Source: Acidimicrobiales bacterium (GTDB lineage Bacteria > Actinomycetota > Acidimicrobiia > Acidimicrobiales > SHLQ01). From it: a DNA stretch of 64,000 bases. Below are positions 18,012 through 25,480 of the stretch, piece by piece (the first letter of the stretch is position 1; every line of letters begins with the position of its first letter). Both the position numbers and the translations under genes were made by a program. The notes under the pieces are model-generated. The model saw only the letters and a program-made list of their open reading frames with translations. It did not search any database and was not told where the DNA came from. The stretch covers positions 38,808 to 102,807 of the forward strand of contig JAHDCX010000017.1 of NCBI GenBank assembly GCA_020629635.1, written 5' to 3'.

Positions 18012-19223
18012 TCAGGCGGTGGCGGTGAGCGCCGTCTGCATCGTGTCGAGCATACGGGCGATCTCCTCGTCGGTGATCACGAGTGGCGGGCACATGGCCA
18101 GGCGGGTGATGACCGGCCGGACGATCACTCCGTGCTCGAGCATCAGGTCGCGAACCGGGGTCGTGTCTCGGCCAACTTCGGCGCCCCACACGGCACCCGC
18201 ACCGCTGAACGAGTGGATCAGCCCGTCGTCCTGCATCGCCTGCAGGCCAGCGCTCATCTGCTCACCGATCTCGCGCGACCGTTCGACGAGGCCTTCACGT
18301 TCGATGATGCCGATGTTCTCGATCACCGCAGCCATGCCAGCGGGGTGGCCCGAGTACGTGTAGCCGTGGCGAAGCATCGCGCCGCGACCCTCGAGTTCGG
18401 CCGAGACGTCACGGCTCACCACCACGCCCGAGACCGGCTGATAGCCCGAGGTGACGCCCTTGGCGAAACTCATCATGTCTGGCGTGACTCCGAACGTCTG
18501 GCTGCCGAACCACTCGCCGGTCCGCCCGAACCCACAGATCACTTCGTCGTGCAACAGCAGCGCGCCGTGATCGTCGCACAGTCGGCGGAGCGACTCGAGG
18601 TAGCCCTCTGGCGGCGGAAAGACGCCGCCGGCTCCTTGGAGTGGCTCGGTGAGGACGGCGGCGATGCGCGGGCCGTGCTCCGAGAAGATCGACGCCATCG
18701 CTTCGATGTCGTCGGCGGGTGCCTCCATGAAGTGGGGGACGAGGTCGCCCCAACCGGTGCGGTTCGGCTCGATCCCCTGGGCGGACGTGCCGCCGAAGTT
18801 CGTGCCGTGATAGCCCCGGGTTCGACGGACGATGATCTGCTTGTCGTGGTGGCCGCGTTCTTGCTGGACGAGGCGCGCGAACTTCAGCATCGTGTCGATC
18901 GCCTCGGAGCCCGAGCAACCGAAGAAGACGCGTCCGTCCGGATGAGGCGACACTGCAGCGACCGCCTCGGCCGCACGAGCAGCGACGTCGTTCGTGAACG
19001 GGGCGAACGTGTTGTAGGTGGCGAGCGTGCCGAGCTGGTCGGTGATCGCCTTGATCAGATCTTCGTGGCCGTGCCCGACCTGGCAGTACCAGAGACTCGC
19101 CAACCCGTCGATGTAGTCCTTGCCGGTGTCGTCCCAAAGGGTCGACCCCTTCGCTCGGACGACGTTGATGAAGTCCCCCTCGGCCTGCGCGGGATCCGAG
19201 AAGGGATGCAAGAAAGCAGTCAT
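18012..19223 (-). CDS. class III (PLP) aminotransferase
   Basis: This 403-residue enzyme is of the omega-aminotransferase group, transferring amino groups from omega-amino acids or amines such as beta-alanine, GABA, putrescine or taurine. Visible motifs are FFGCSGSEAIDTMLKFAR (PLP phosphate cup), RRTRGYHGTNFGG, LLHDEVICGFGRTGEWFG (the Asp that binds the PLP nitrogen) and SFAKGVTSGYQP with the Schiff-base Lys near residue 255. The length is slightly short for the family (about 420-460). It leads a two-gene unit with the hydrolase and lies downstream of the VWA gene, separated by a hairpin repeat. The substrate cannot be assigned from sequence. Confidence 0.9.
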   Translation of the reverse strand: MTAFLHPFSDPAQAEGDFINVVRAKGSTLWDDTGKDYIDGLASLWYCQVGHGHEDLIKAITDQLGTLATYNTFAPFTNDVAARAAEAVAAVSPHPDGRVFFGCSGSEAIDTMLKFARLVQQERGHHDKQIIVRRTRGYHGTNFGGTSAQGIEPNRTGWGDLVPHFMEAPADDIEAMASIFSEHGPRIAAVLTEPLQGAGGVFPPPEGYLESLRRLCDDHGALLLHDEVICGFGRTGEWFGSQTFGVTPDMMSFAKGVTSGYQPVSGVVVSRDVSAELEGRGAMLRHGYTYSGHPAGMAAVIENIGIIEREGLVERSREIGEQMSAGLQAMQDDGLIHSFSGAGAVWGAEVGRDTTPVRDLMLEHGVIVRPVITRLAMCPPLVITDEEIARMLDTMQTALTATA

Positions 19224-19258
19224 GCCAAATCATGCCACGCGGGCTCCCTCACCGGGAT

Positions 19259-19301
19259 CTGTGGACGCCCAGCCCCGAATGGCCGGGCTGAGCGTCCACA
19301 G
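19259..19301. repeat. hairpin repeat, copy A (TCTGTGGAC family)
   Basis: CTGTGGACGC at 19259-19268 pairs with GCGTCCACAG at 19292-19301. The stem extends inward through CAGCCC/GGGCTG with one mismatch, giving about 17 bp. The right arm shares CTGAGCGTCCACAGAAGCC with copy B at 21958-22010. It lies just downstream of the VWA gene and probably terminates that operon. Confidence 0.7.
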
Positions 19302-19308
19302 AAGCCCG

Positions 19309-20322
19309 TCAGAACGAGGCGAAGGCCGCGGGGATGTCGGACGGGCCGGCGACCCGAGCGAGGCGGGCGCCGATCGTCGAGGCGAAGTCGATGGCGTCGG
19401 CGTCGTCGTCGGCCGGAGCGATGATCAGGACGTCGTCGACCGCCCGAAGCGCGACGACGGGGTCAGACCCCGAGGTCACGCGGCAATCCGACAGCACGAC
19501 GATGTGGCGGCGTTGAGCACCGGTGCGGTCGAGCTGGTCGCACGCGGTCTTCAACGCAAGCGCCAGGTTGGTCTGCCCCGATCCGCGCATCCCCAAGATG
19601 TCGTCGACGGTCTCGTCGATGCGCCGGCGGTCGCTCGGGCCGCACACCACCACGGCCTCATCATTGAACGCGACGATCGTGTGGTGCTCCGGCGCGCGGT
19701 GTGCTGCGGCTGCGGTGGCCACGGCTGCAGTCGCCAGGCGTGCACCAGACATCGATCCGCTCCGGTCGATGACGAGGGCAACCGCGGTGTCGGGTGCTGC
19801 CCATCGACGAACGAACAGCTCCGACGTCGTCGGTGGGGTCTTGGTGGCTCGGGCTCGAAGAATCCCGTCGAGGCTCGCATCGATGTCGAGGTCCGATCCG
19901 TCGTGGTCGAGGCGAGCCGTTTCGATCCGGCCGACGCCTCGCCGCGGTGCGCCCCGTGGGCGGCCGAGGTCGAGTGCGATGCGGCCGGCGAGGGCACGAG
20001 CGAGCGCTCGCAGCCTTTCGTCGGTCGCCGTGGACATCGCCGCCAGAAGGGCGAGCGTGGCGTCAGGGTCCTGAGCCAGGGCCTCTTCGACGGCGGTCTC
20101 GTCGAGCTCGCCGACCTCGGGGGACATTGCGTCGAAGCCCTCCACCGCACGCAGTTGGCTGCGGGGTGTGGTCCGCGATTGCTCGTCAGCCAGCTGCTCG
20201 CGGGCGGACGGGCCCTCGTGCGTACGGCCGCTGTCGTCGCCCCCGCCCGGAGGGCTCAGGCTTTTCCCGGGTCGTCCGGAGAAGCGGGGTCTTCGTCGGT
20301 GCGTGGGCGGGTGGCGGCCCAC
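19309..20322 (-). CDS. VWA-domain (CoxE-like) protein, partner of MoxR ATPase
   Basis: This protein of up to 337 residues ends in a von Willebrand A domain. VIDRSGSMSG is the MIDAS metal site (DxSxS), GSGQTNLALAL gives the Thr, and VVLSDCRVTSG the distal Asp. The preceding part is Ala/Arg-rich and helical (DETAVEEALAQDPDATLALLAAM). The start is uncertain. I give the GTG at 20322, which overlaps the MoxR gene by 67 bp; a GTG at 20145 would give 278 residues. MoxR-VWA pairs act together as AAA+ chaperones for metal-cofactor enzymes; CoxD-CoxE maturing CO dehydrogenase is the known precedent. Here the pair follows a mycofactocin-type SDR, which is not a standard arrangement. Confidence 0.8.
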   Translation of the reverse strand: MGRHPPTHRRRPRFSGRPGKSLSPPGGGDDSGRTHEGPSAREQLADEQSRTTPRSQLRAVEGFDAMSPEVGELDETAVEEALAQDPDATLALLAAMSTATDERLRALARALAGRIALDLGRPRGAPRRGVGRIETARLDHDGSDLDIDASLDGILRARATKTPPTTSELFVRRWAAPDTAVALVIDRSGSMSGARLATAAVATAAAAHRAPEHHTIVAFNDEAVVVCGPSDRRRIDETVDDILGMRGSGQTNLALALKTACDQLDRTGAQRRHIVVLSDCRVTSGSDPVVALRAVDDVLIIAPADDDADAIDFASTIGARLARVAGPSDIPAAFASF

Positions 20323-21155
20323 AGCTCGGCGACGATCTCTTCGGCGGTGCGAGGCGACGACTCGAGCACTCGGATCCTTCCGCTCAGGGCCATGAGCGCC
20401 GCGTCGAGACCGATCGCTTCGGTGTGGGCGTCGGGCCGAAGTGCGGCGAGCTCGTCGGCGATCAGGACCAGGTCGATGGCGCCTCTGACCGACGACCCGA
20501 TCCGGATCTCGGGGTGGTCGCGGGTGGCGCGGGTCGCCTCGACGGCTCGTGCGGCGAGCAGCCCGGACTGGTTCGTCTCTTGCGCGACCACGTCGAGCTC
20601 GTCGTCTTCGGACTGATAGTCGAAGGCCAACCGGCAGACCCGGTCGTACACCGCGCCGGAGATGCGGGCGGTGCCGACCGCGTCGAACGGATTCATCGCA
20701 GCGACGAAGCGGAAGCCGGGGTCGGCCACGATCGTGCCCATGCGCGGGACGGTGATCTCGCCCTCGCTCATCACGGTGATCAACAGGTTGAGGGTCTCCT
20801 CGGGGATTCGATTGATCTCTTCGACGTAGAGCACGCCGCCTCGCTGCATCGCGTCGACGAGCGGTCCGGGCACGAAGACCTCCGGGTCGTACCCGGCGTC
20901 GAGAACCCGGGACGGATCGAAGTGACCGGCGAGGCGCGCCGGGGTGAGTTCGGCGTTGCCTTCGACGAACACGAGCGGCGTGTCGCCGCCGGCACACAGG
21001 GCCCGAAGCAGCGTCGTCTTGCCGGTGCCGGGCGGACCTTCGAGCAGGACATGACGGCCGGCCGCCAGCGCGGCGACGACGAGCTCGATCTCTCGACGGC
21101 GCCCGACCACACGGAGGCTCGACCATTCGACGATTGCCGTGTTCCAGTCGCTCAT
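20256..21155 (-). CDS. MoxR-family AAA+ ATPase
   Basis: This 299-residue ATPase has Walker A LEGPPGTGKTT, Walker B GVLYVEEINRIP, sensor 1 FRFVAAMNPFDAVG, and the arginine-rich second region after SSVRGAIDLV. It begins with RVVGRRREIELVVAAL, as MoxR proteins do. The ATG at 21155 shares one base with the SDR stop (TGATG), so translation is probably coupled. The frame continues upstream through the SDR region but that is read-through. MoxR ATPases drive conformational change or metal insertion with a VWA partner, here encoded immediately downstream with overlap. A client in this neighbourhood could be the zinc alcohol dehydrogenase at 22089 or the molybdenum hydroxylase at 30849-34512. Confidence 0.9.
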   Translation of the reverse strand: MSDWNTAIVEWSSLRVVGRRREIELVVAALAAGRHVLLEGPPGTGKTTLLRALCAGGDTPLVFVEGNAELTPARLAGHFDPSRVLDAGYDPEVFVPGPLVDAMQRGGVLYVEEINRIPEETLNLLITVMSEGEITVPRMGTIVADPGFRFVAAMNPFDAVGTARISGAVYDRVCRLAFDYQSEDDELDVVAQETNQSGLLAARAVEATRATRDHPEIRIGSSVRGAIDLVLIADELAALRPDAHTEAIGLDAALMALSGRIRVLESSPRTAEEIVAELWAATRPRTDEDPASPDDPGKA

Positions 21156-21937
21156 CAGACTCCCGTCGTCATGCCCGCGTCCACCGGGATCACCGCGCCG
21201 GTGATGCCCGACGCATCGGGCCCACACAACCATGCGATCGATCCGGCCACCTCGTCGGACGAAAGCAAACGGCGGTTGAGGTGATGTGTGGCGAACTCGT
21301 GTGGTGACGCGAGTCCGTAGATGCGAGCGCTCTCGGCCAACATTGCCGTGTCGGTCGATCCCGGGCTGACGGCATTGGCCGTGACGCCCGAGTCGGCGAG
21401 GTCGGCGGCCAATCCGCGGGTGAGCCCGACCACGGCCGCTTTCGAGGCGTTGTAAGCGGCGATGCCCGGATTGCCGGTCTGGGCCGCCGCCGAGGCCACC
21501 AGCACGACGCGGCCATCGCCGGCGTCGAGCATGGGCGGGACGACGGCGCGGATCAGGTTTCGGGCGCCGCCGACGTTGATGTCGAACTGGACGTTCCACG
21601 CCTCGTCGCTGGTCTCCCAGATCGGTTGACCGCCGGCGATGACCCCGGCGGCATGGATCGCCGCATTGAGCCGACCGAAGCGGTCGAGGCCGACGTCGAC
21701 CGCCGCCGCAACATCGTCCGGTGACCGGACGTCGCCAACGTGGTCGATGCCGTCGAGTGCTGCAGCAAGCGTCCGGAGCTCGGCACCCGTCGCGAGTGGA
21801 TAGCCGAGCGCGTCATCGTCTGCGCAGCGATCGACCAGGACGACGGCCCATCCGTCGCGGGCGAGCCGACGGGCGGTCGCCGCACCGATCCCGCGTGCCG
21901 CACCCGTGATGAGCGCAACCGGACGTTCTTCAGCCAT
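21155..21937 (-). CDS. mycofactocin-dependent-type SDR oxidoreductase
   Basis: This 260-residue short-chain dehydrogenase has the NAD site GAARGIGAA (residues 13-20), the INVGG segment and the catalytic YNASK (Tyr162, Lys166). After the second strand it has an extra segment VDRCADDDALGYPLATGAEL (residues 35-54). Such a Cys/YPLAT-containing insertion near the nicotinamide site is characteristic of SDR subfamilies that occur only with mycofactocin genes, which hold NAD(H) tightly and exchange electrons through mycofactocin (family knowledge). The biosynthesis locus begins 1.7 kb away. It is the first gene of an SDR-MoxR-VWA operon and has a leaderless-type promoter. The alcohol substrate is unknown. 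Confidence 0.88.
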   Translation of the reverse strand: MAEERPVALITGAARGIGAATARRLARDGWAVVLVDRCADDDALGYPLATGAELRTLAAALDGIDHVGDVRSPDDVAAAVDVGLDRFGRLNAAIHAAGVIAGGQPIWETSDEAWNVQFDINVGGARNLIRAVVPPMLDAGDGRVVLVASAAAQTGNPGIAAYNASKAAVVGLTRGLAADLADSGVTANAVSPGSTDTAMLAESARIYGLASPHEFATHHLNRRLLSSDEVAGSIAWLCGPDASGITGAVIPVDAGMTTGV

Positions 21938-21943
21938 GCCCAG

Positions 21944-21949
21944 ACCCTA
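21944..21949 (-). promoter_or_regulatory. -10 box, leaderless SDR-MoxR-VWA operon
   Basis: TAGGGT on the minus strand lies 6 nt before the ATG at 21937, next to the hairpin repeat at 21958-22010. Confidence 0.35.
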
Positions 21950-21957
21950 CGCAACCC

Positions 21958-22010
21958 GGCTTCTGTGGACCCGGAGCCGCGCCATGTGGGCCTGAGCGTC
22001 CACAGAAGCC
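21958..22010. repeat. hairpin repeat, copy B (TCTGTGGAC family)
   Basis: GGCTTCTGTGGAC (21958-21970) and GTCCACAGAAGCC (21998-22010) form a perfect 13-bp stem with a 27-nt loop between the divergent SDR and alcohol dehydrogenase genes. Its right arm is shared with copy A at 19259-19301, so the SDR-MoxR-VWA operon lies between two copies. Confidence 0.75.
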
Positions 22011-22088
22011 GAGATGCGATTGCACGGATTCTCAATCTCGTGGGAATGTTGTGACCGAGGACACAACAGGGGAAAGAAGGACTCGGAC

Positions 22089-23204
22089 ATGCCAATTCAG
22101 ACACGTGGTGCCGTCATGCCAGAGATCGGCGGCGATTGGGAAGTGGTCGACATCGAGTTCGACGACCCACAGCAGGGCGAGGTGGCGATCGAGATGACCG
22201 CCTCGGGGATGTGCCACTCCGATGACCACGTGAAGACCGGCGACATCCCGGTGGCGATCTATCCCTTCATCGGCGGGCACGAGGGTGCGGGCGTGGTGAG
22301 CGCCGTCGGACCGAACACCCCGGGCTTCGAGGTCGGCGACCACGTCGTCATGTCGTTCCTGCCTGCGTGCGGCAAGTGCCGCTGGTGCTCGTCGGGCATG
22401 CAGAACCTGTGCGATCTCGGCGCAACGCTGCTCGCTGGCTCCCGCGCCGACGGCACCATGCGTGCTCGGGTCGACGGCAACGAGGTCGGGCAGATGTGTG
22501 GCATTTCGACGTTCTGTGAAACGACCGTGACCGCCGTGGATTCAGTCGTGAAGGTCGCCAAGGACATTCCGCTCGACAAGGCGTGCCTCGTTGGATGTGG
22601 CGTGGGTACCGGTTGGGGTTCGGCGGTCAACTCGGCAGAAATTCGCCCTGGTCAGACCGTCATCGTGATGGGCATCGGCGGCATCGGCATCAACGCCGTG
22701 CAGGGAGCGAAGCACTCGGGTGCGATGAACATCATCGCCGTCGATCCAGTGGAGATGAAGCGCGAGACCGCCGAGCAGCTCGGTGCCACGCACAGCTTCG
22801 ACAACATGGCCGCTGCGACCGAGTTCGCTCAGTCGGTGACCAACGGTCAGGGCGCCGACTCGGTCATCGTCACGACCGGCGTGCTGCAGAACGAGCACGT
22901 CCAAGAAGCGTTCACCGCCACCCGCAAGGCCGGCACGGTGGTCGTGACCGGCCTCGGCAACCTCATGGAATCGAAGGTCGACATCCCGGCCGCCGAACTC
23001 ACCCTCTTCCAGAAGCGCATTCAGGGCTCGATCTACGGCGCCTCCAACCCGCACCGCGACATCCCCTGGATGCTCGACATGTATCAGGGCGGCATGCTCA
23101 AGCTCGACGAGCTCGTCACCCAGACCTACACGCTCGACCAGATCAATGAGGGCTACGCCGCCATGCACTCCGGTGAGAACATCCGCGGCGTGATCATGTA
23201 CTAG
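22089..23204 (+). CDS. NDMA-type, mycofactocin-linked zinc alcohol dehydrogenase
   Basis: This 371-residue zinc-dependent medium-chain dehydrogenase has MTASGMCHSDDHV and GGHEGAGVV (catalytic zinc), CGKCRWCSSGMQNLC (four structural-zinc Cys), GCGVGTGWGSAVN, and the NAD fold MGIGGIGINAVQG. The subfamily with this signature uses N,N-dimethyl-4-nitrosoaniline as artificial acceptor because its NAD is bound and not freely exchanged, and it needs mycofactocin in vivo (family knowledge). The ATG at 22089 follows GGGGAAAGAAGGA. It is divergent from the mycofactocin-type SDR and upstream of the mft locus, so it is a probable client. Alcohol specificity is unknown. Confidence 0.92.
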   Translation: MPIQTRGAVMPEIGGDWEVVDIEFDDPQQGEVAIEMTASGMCHSDDHVKTGDIPVAIYPFIGGHEGAGVVSAVGPNTPGFEVGDHVVMSFLPACGKCRWCSSGMQNLCDLGATLLAGSRADGTMRARVDGNEVGQMCGISTFCETTVTAVDSVVKVAKDIPLDKACLVGCGVGTGWGSAVNSAEIRPGQTVIVMGIGGIGINAVQGAKHSGAMNIIAVDPVEMKRETAEQLGATHSFDNMAAATEFAQSVTNGQGADSVIVTTGVLQNEHVQEAFTATRKAGTVVVTGLGNLMESKVDIPAAELTLFQKRIQGSIYGASNPHRDIPWMLDMYQGGMLKLDELVTQTYTLDQINEGYAAMHSGENIRGVIMY

Positions 23205-23209
23205 CGCAG

Positions 23210-23626
23210 CTATTCGGACTCGTCGGTGCGGTCGTCGAGTTCGGCGGCTCGCTTGTCGAGCTCGGCTTCCCACTCCTGGAGACGACGTTCTCTGGCGGCC
23301 TGCGACTCCGACGATGGCTCACTCGGTTGGGTCGTCGCACGCCACGCATCGGAGTCCTCGATACCGCGAGGCGCGGGTTTGCGGTCCTGGTAGGTGAGCG
23401 TTGGTCGGGTGCTGGTCGATCCGGGACTGAAGCCGGCGTTGGCCGGTCGCCCGAGGGCGACCCACGCCACTCCGCCGACGGTCGGGAAGATGAGCACGAG
23501 GAAGAGCCAGGCCATCTTGTCGAGGTTGCGGATCAGGATCCGGTCCGTGGCGATGACGTCGAGCACGGCCCACACCCAGAACGCGAGCGCCGCCAATCCG
23601 AAGAGACCTGGAGCGAAACGAACCAT
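23210..23626 (-). CDS. PLDc_N-domain membrane protein with coiled-coil tail
   Basis: This is a 138-residue protein. Residues 1-62 match the phospholipase-D N-terminal-like membrane domain: two helices around FWVWAVLDVIATDRI and MAWLFLVLIFPTVGGVAWVALGRP. The catalytic PLD domain is absent. The rest is a polar linker and a charged helix (RERRLQEWEAELDKRAAELD) that probably forms a coiled coil. It lies 3 bp downstream of mftF and is probably co-transcribed with it. Stand-alone PLDc_N proteins are common in actinobacteria without an assigned function. A role in mycofactocin production or export would be new and is only suggested by position. Confidence 0.75.
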   Translation of the reverse strand: MVRFAPGLFGLAALAFWVWAVLDVIATDRILIRNLDKMAWLFLVLIFPTVGGVAWVALGRPANAGFSPGSTSTRPTLTYQDRKPAPRGIEDSDAWRATTQPSEPSSESQAARERRLQEWEAELDKRAAELDDRTDESE

Positions 23627-23629
23627 GTC

Positions 23630-24988
23630 TCAGTGTGTCGGATCTTCACCCCGCCCGCTTGATCGAGACACCGTGACCGGGAGAAGGGGGCCGAGGGTCC
23701 GCTCGGTCGCGCAGCCTCGCCAGACCCCGACTCCGTAGCTGAGGTCGTCGACAAGGTGGAGCGCGGTCCACTGGAGCGGATCGAGCTTGGGTCGTTGTTG
23801 GACCCAGTCGACCGCAACTGGCAGCAGGGCCGCAAGCGCCGTCACCTGGGCGCGACGACTGAACACCGAAGCCACCGCGAGGATCGGCCACCACTCGCGA
23901 CGAGCTGCGTGGGCCACCCACCGACCGGCGTTGGCGTGACCGGTGAGCCCGAGGCGGACGGCGACCCGAGGGTCCTCGGCGTGTTCGCCGATCTCACGCC
24001 GGAAACGCCAGAGCGAGATCGCCAGCGGCAACAGCGCGAGCAGGCGACCTCGTCCTCGTGCGAGCGCGGCGACCGACCAGACCGCTGCGCTCCAACCATG
24101 GACCCGGAGCGGGGCGACGGCATCACCATGGCGGCTATGCAGGGAAGCTGCTGAGGAGCCGTAGCCGACGCGCTGTCGTGCGAACGCCATGAGACCTCGA
24201 CGATTGGCGTGGCCAGCCTGGACGGTCGGTTCGTACCGAACGGATCCCCCGGCGCCGACGAGCCGCCAGATCAGGTCGACGTCTTCGCCGAAGCGGAGGT
24301 TCTCGTCGAATCCGCCAACGGCATCGAAGGCCGAACGGCGCACGGCGAGCACCGCGGCAGGAACGTAGGAGGGCGCCCCGCCGGGCCGGACGTTGCCGGG
24401 CCGATCTCCCATGTCGAGTGGCGAGCGAACGGTTTCGTAGTTGTCGATCACCGACGGTGAGTCACGTTGGTGTCTGACCGCGATGCGACTGGATCGGACT
24501 CGGGGGGCGGCGGCGGCGACGTCGGGGTCGGCGAAGTGGCGGAGGAGGGCGTCGATGGAGGCCTTGTCGATGGTGGCGTCGTCGTCGACGAACACGATGA
24601 CGTCGGCCGTCCCTCGGGCGGCGCCGCGGTTTCGGGTGGCGGCGGGCCCGGTGCGGTCGGGGTCGTGCTCGACGATGCTCCGCTCGATGACCGGCTGATG
24701 GGTGGCGTCAGTCGTCGGTACGACGATGTCGTAGTTCGGTGGGGTCGCATCCGAAGGAGGAAGTGGGTGGGCCGCCGCGGCGTCGACAAGGGTGCGAGCG
24801 ACCCGGCCGTCGAGCTCGTCGGCGACCAACTCGCCCCCGAGGAGGCGCTGTGCACGTTCGAAGGCGCCCGGCGCGAGTCGCAGGATCCGAAGGGGTACGC
24901 CGCCGATCATCGTGCGGTGTGTTGCGTCCACGCGCAGGCCGTCGGCCGCCGAGATGCCGTAGTCTCGGGGCAGCGGAGTCGTCGCCAT
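23630..24988 (-). CDS. mftF: mycofactocin glycosyltransferase MftF
   Basis: This 452-residue family-2 glycosyltransferase has VIFVDDDATIDKASI (the DxD nucleotide-sugar/metal motif), PSYVPAAVLAVRRSAFDAVG and GFDENLRFGEDVDLIWRLV (acceptor-side ED motif). The C-terminal half is hydrophobic, with HGWSAAVWSVAALARGRG onward. MftF adds beta-1,4-linked glucose units to the mycofactocin core (established in mycobacteria). The ATG at 24988 is chosen; the 38 residues before it come from sequence antisense to mftA. The gene is divergent from mftA, whereas in mycobacteria it follows mftE on the same strand. A TATACT -10 lies 10 nt before the start. Confidence 0.9.
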   Translation of the reverse strand: MATTPLPRDYGISAADGLRVDATHRTMIGGVPLRILRLAPGAFERAQRLLGGELVADELDGRVARTLVDAAAAHPLPPSDATPPNYDIVVPTTDATHQPVIERSIVEHDPDRTGPAATRNRGAARGTADVIVFVDDDATIDKASIDALLRHFADPDVAAAAPRVRSSRIAVRHQRDSPSVIDNYETVRSPLDMGDRPGNVRPGGAPSYVPAAVLAVRRSAFDAVGGFDENLRFGEDVDLIWRLVGAGGSVRYEPTVQAGHANRRGLMAFARQRVGYGSSAASLHSRHGDAVAPLRVHGWSAAVWSVAALARGRGRLLALLPLAISLWRFRREIGEHAEDPRVAVRLGLTGHANAGRWVAHAARREWWPILAVASVFSRRAQVTALAALLPVAVDWVQQRPKLDPLQWTALHLVDDLSYGVGVWRGCATERTLGPLLPVTVSRSSGRGEDPTH

Positions 24989-24998
24989 GCGGAGGCCG

Positions 24999-25022
24999 AG
25001 TATACGTTTCCGCGGATAACGT
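24999..25022. promoter_or_regulatory. divergent mftF/mftA promoter with palindrome
   Basis: The dyad ACGTTTCCGCGGATAACGT spans 25004-25022, with an inner perfect TCCGCGGA. On the minus strand the mftF -10 TATACT covers 24999-25004. On the plus strand TAACGT (25017-25022) is a candidate mftA -10, 18 nt before GTG 25041, with GGGAGGA as ribosome site. A protein bound to the dyad would block both promoters. No TetR-type MftR is encoded nearby. Confidence 0.6.
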
Positions 25023-25040
25023 TTCTCTCGGGAGGACACC

Positions 25041-25190
25041 GTGGACCAGTTCGACACCCCCCAGGCCGACATCGAAGAACCACTCGCAGAGGCCACCGAC
25101 ACCGTCGACGGTGACGTGACCGCCGACGAAGAGATCGATGACGTGCTTGTCGAGGAGATCTCGATCGACGGGATGTGCGGCGTCTACTGA
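25041..25190 (+). CDS. mftA: mycofactocin precursor peptide MftA
   Basis: This 49-residue RiPP precursor ends in IDGMCGVY, the invariant MftA C-terminus. MftC decarboxylates and cross-links the final Val-Tyr; MftE then frees the modified end (established in mycobacteria). The leader is very acidic (EIDDVLVEEISIDG), as usual for MftA. The core DGMCGVY is intact. The start is GTG with GGGAGGA 5 nt upstream. It is too short for routine gene calling but unmistakable. mftB begins 11 bp after the stop. It is divergent from mftF across the palindromic promoter region. Confidence 0.95.
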   Translation: MDQFDTPQADIEEPLAEATDTVDGDVTADEEIDDVLVEEISIDGMCGVY

Positions 25191-25201
25191 CGCCATCGCC
25201 A

Positions 25202-25480
25202 ATGCTCGATGAGCCCTGGCAGCGCAGCCGACAGGTCGGGCTACGACCCGAACCATTCGGCGCGCTCGCCTACCACTTCGTCACGCGGCGGCTCGTGTTC
25301 TTGAAGACACCCGACCTCGTCGACCTCGTCGAGGACCTCGAGAATCACGACACGGTCGCCGACGCACTTGCCCACGCACCCGCGATCGACTCCGAGCGCA
25401 GCCGCCGGTCGCATCTCAAGGCACTCGAATCGCTCGCCGAGTCGGGCGTGATCGAACCAAACAAGGAATCCGTGACGTGA
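25202..25480 (+). CDS. mftB: mycofactocin peptide chaperone MftB
   Basis: This 92-residue PqqD-like winged-helix protein binds the MftA leader and presents it to MftC. Typical MftB features are the opening LDEPWQRSRQVGLRPEPFGALAYHF, given here only as its ends LDEPWQRS and LRPEPFGALAYHF, then TRRLVFLKTPDLVDLVEDL and a C-terminal helix LKALESLAESGVIEP. The ATG at 25202 is chosen; an earlier GTG at 25175 overlaps mftA and gives an atypical N-terminus. The stop overlaps the mftC GTG by 4 bp, so synthesis of chaperone and enzyme is coupled. Confidence 0.93.
   Translation: MLDEPWQRSRQVGLRPEPFGALAYHFVTRRLVFLKTPDLVDLVEDLENHDTVADALAHAPAIDSERSRRSHLKALESLAESGVIEPNKESVT

Noticed and set aside
17880..19424. 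514-residue + strand frame opposite the hydrolase and aminotransferase
   Set aside because: It is the antisense of two genes with complete catalytic motifs and has low-complexity basic content.
19459..19471. GGGGTCAGACCCC in the VWA gene, similar to the GGGGTCA repeats
   Set aside because: It encodes SGSDPV in an uninterrupted VWA domain and lacks the flanking CCAAC/GTAAC parts; probably chance.
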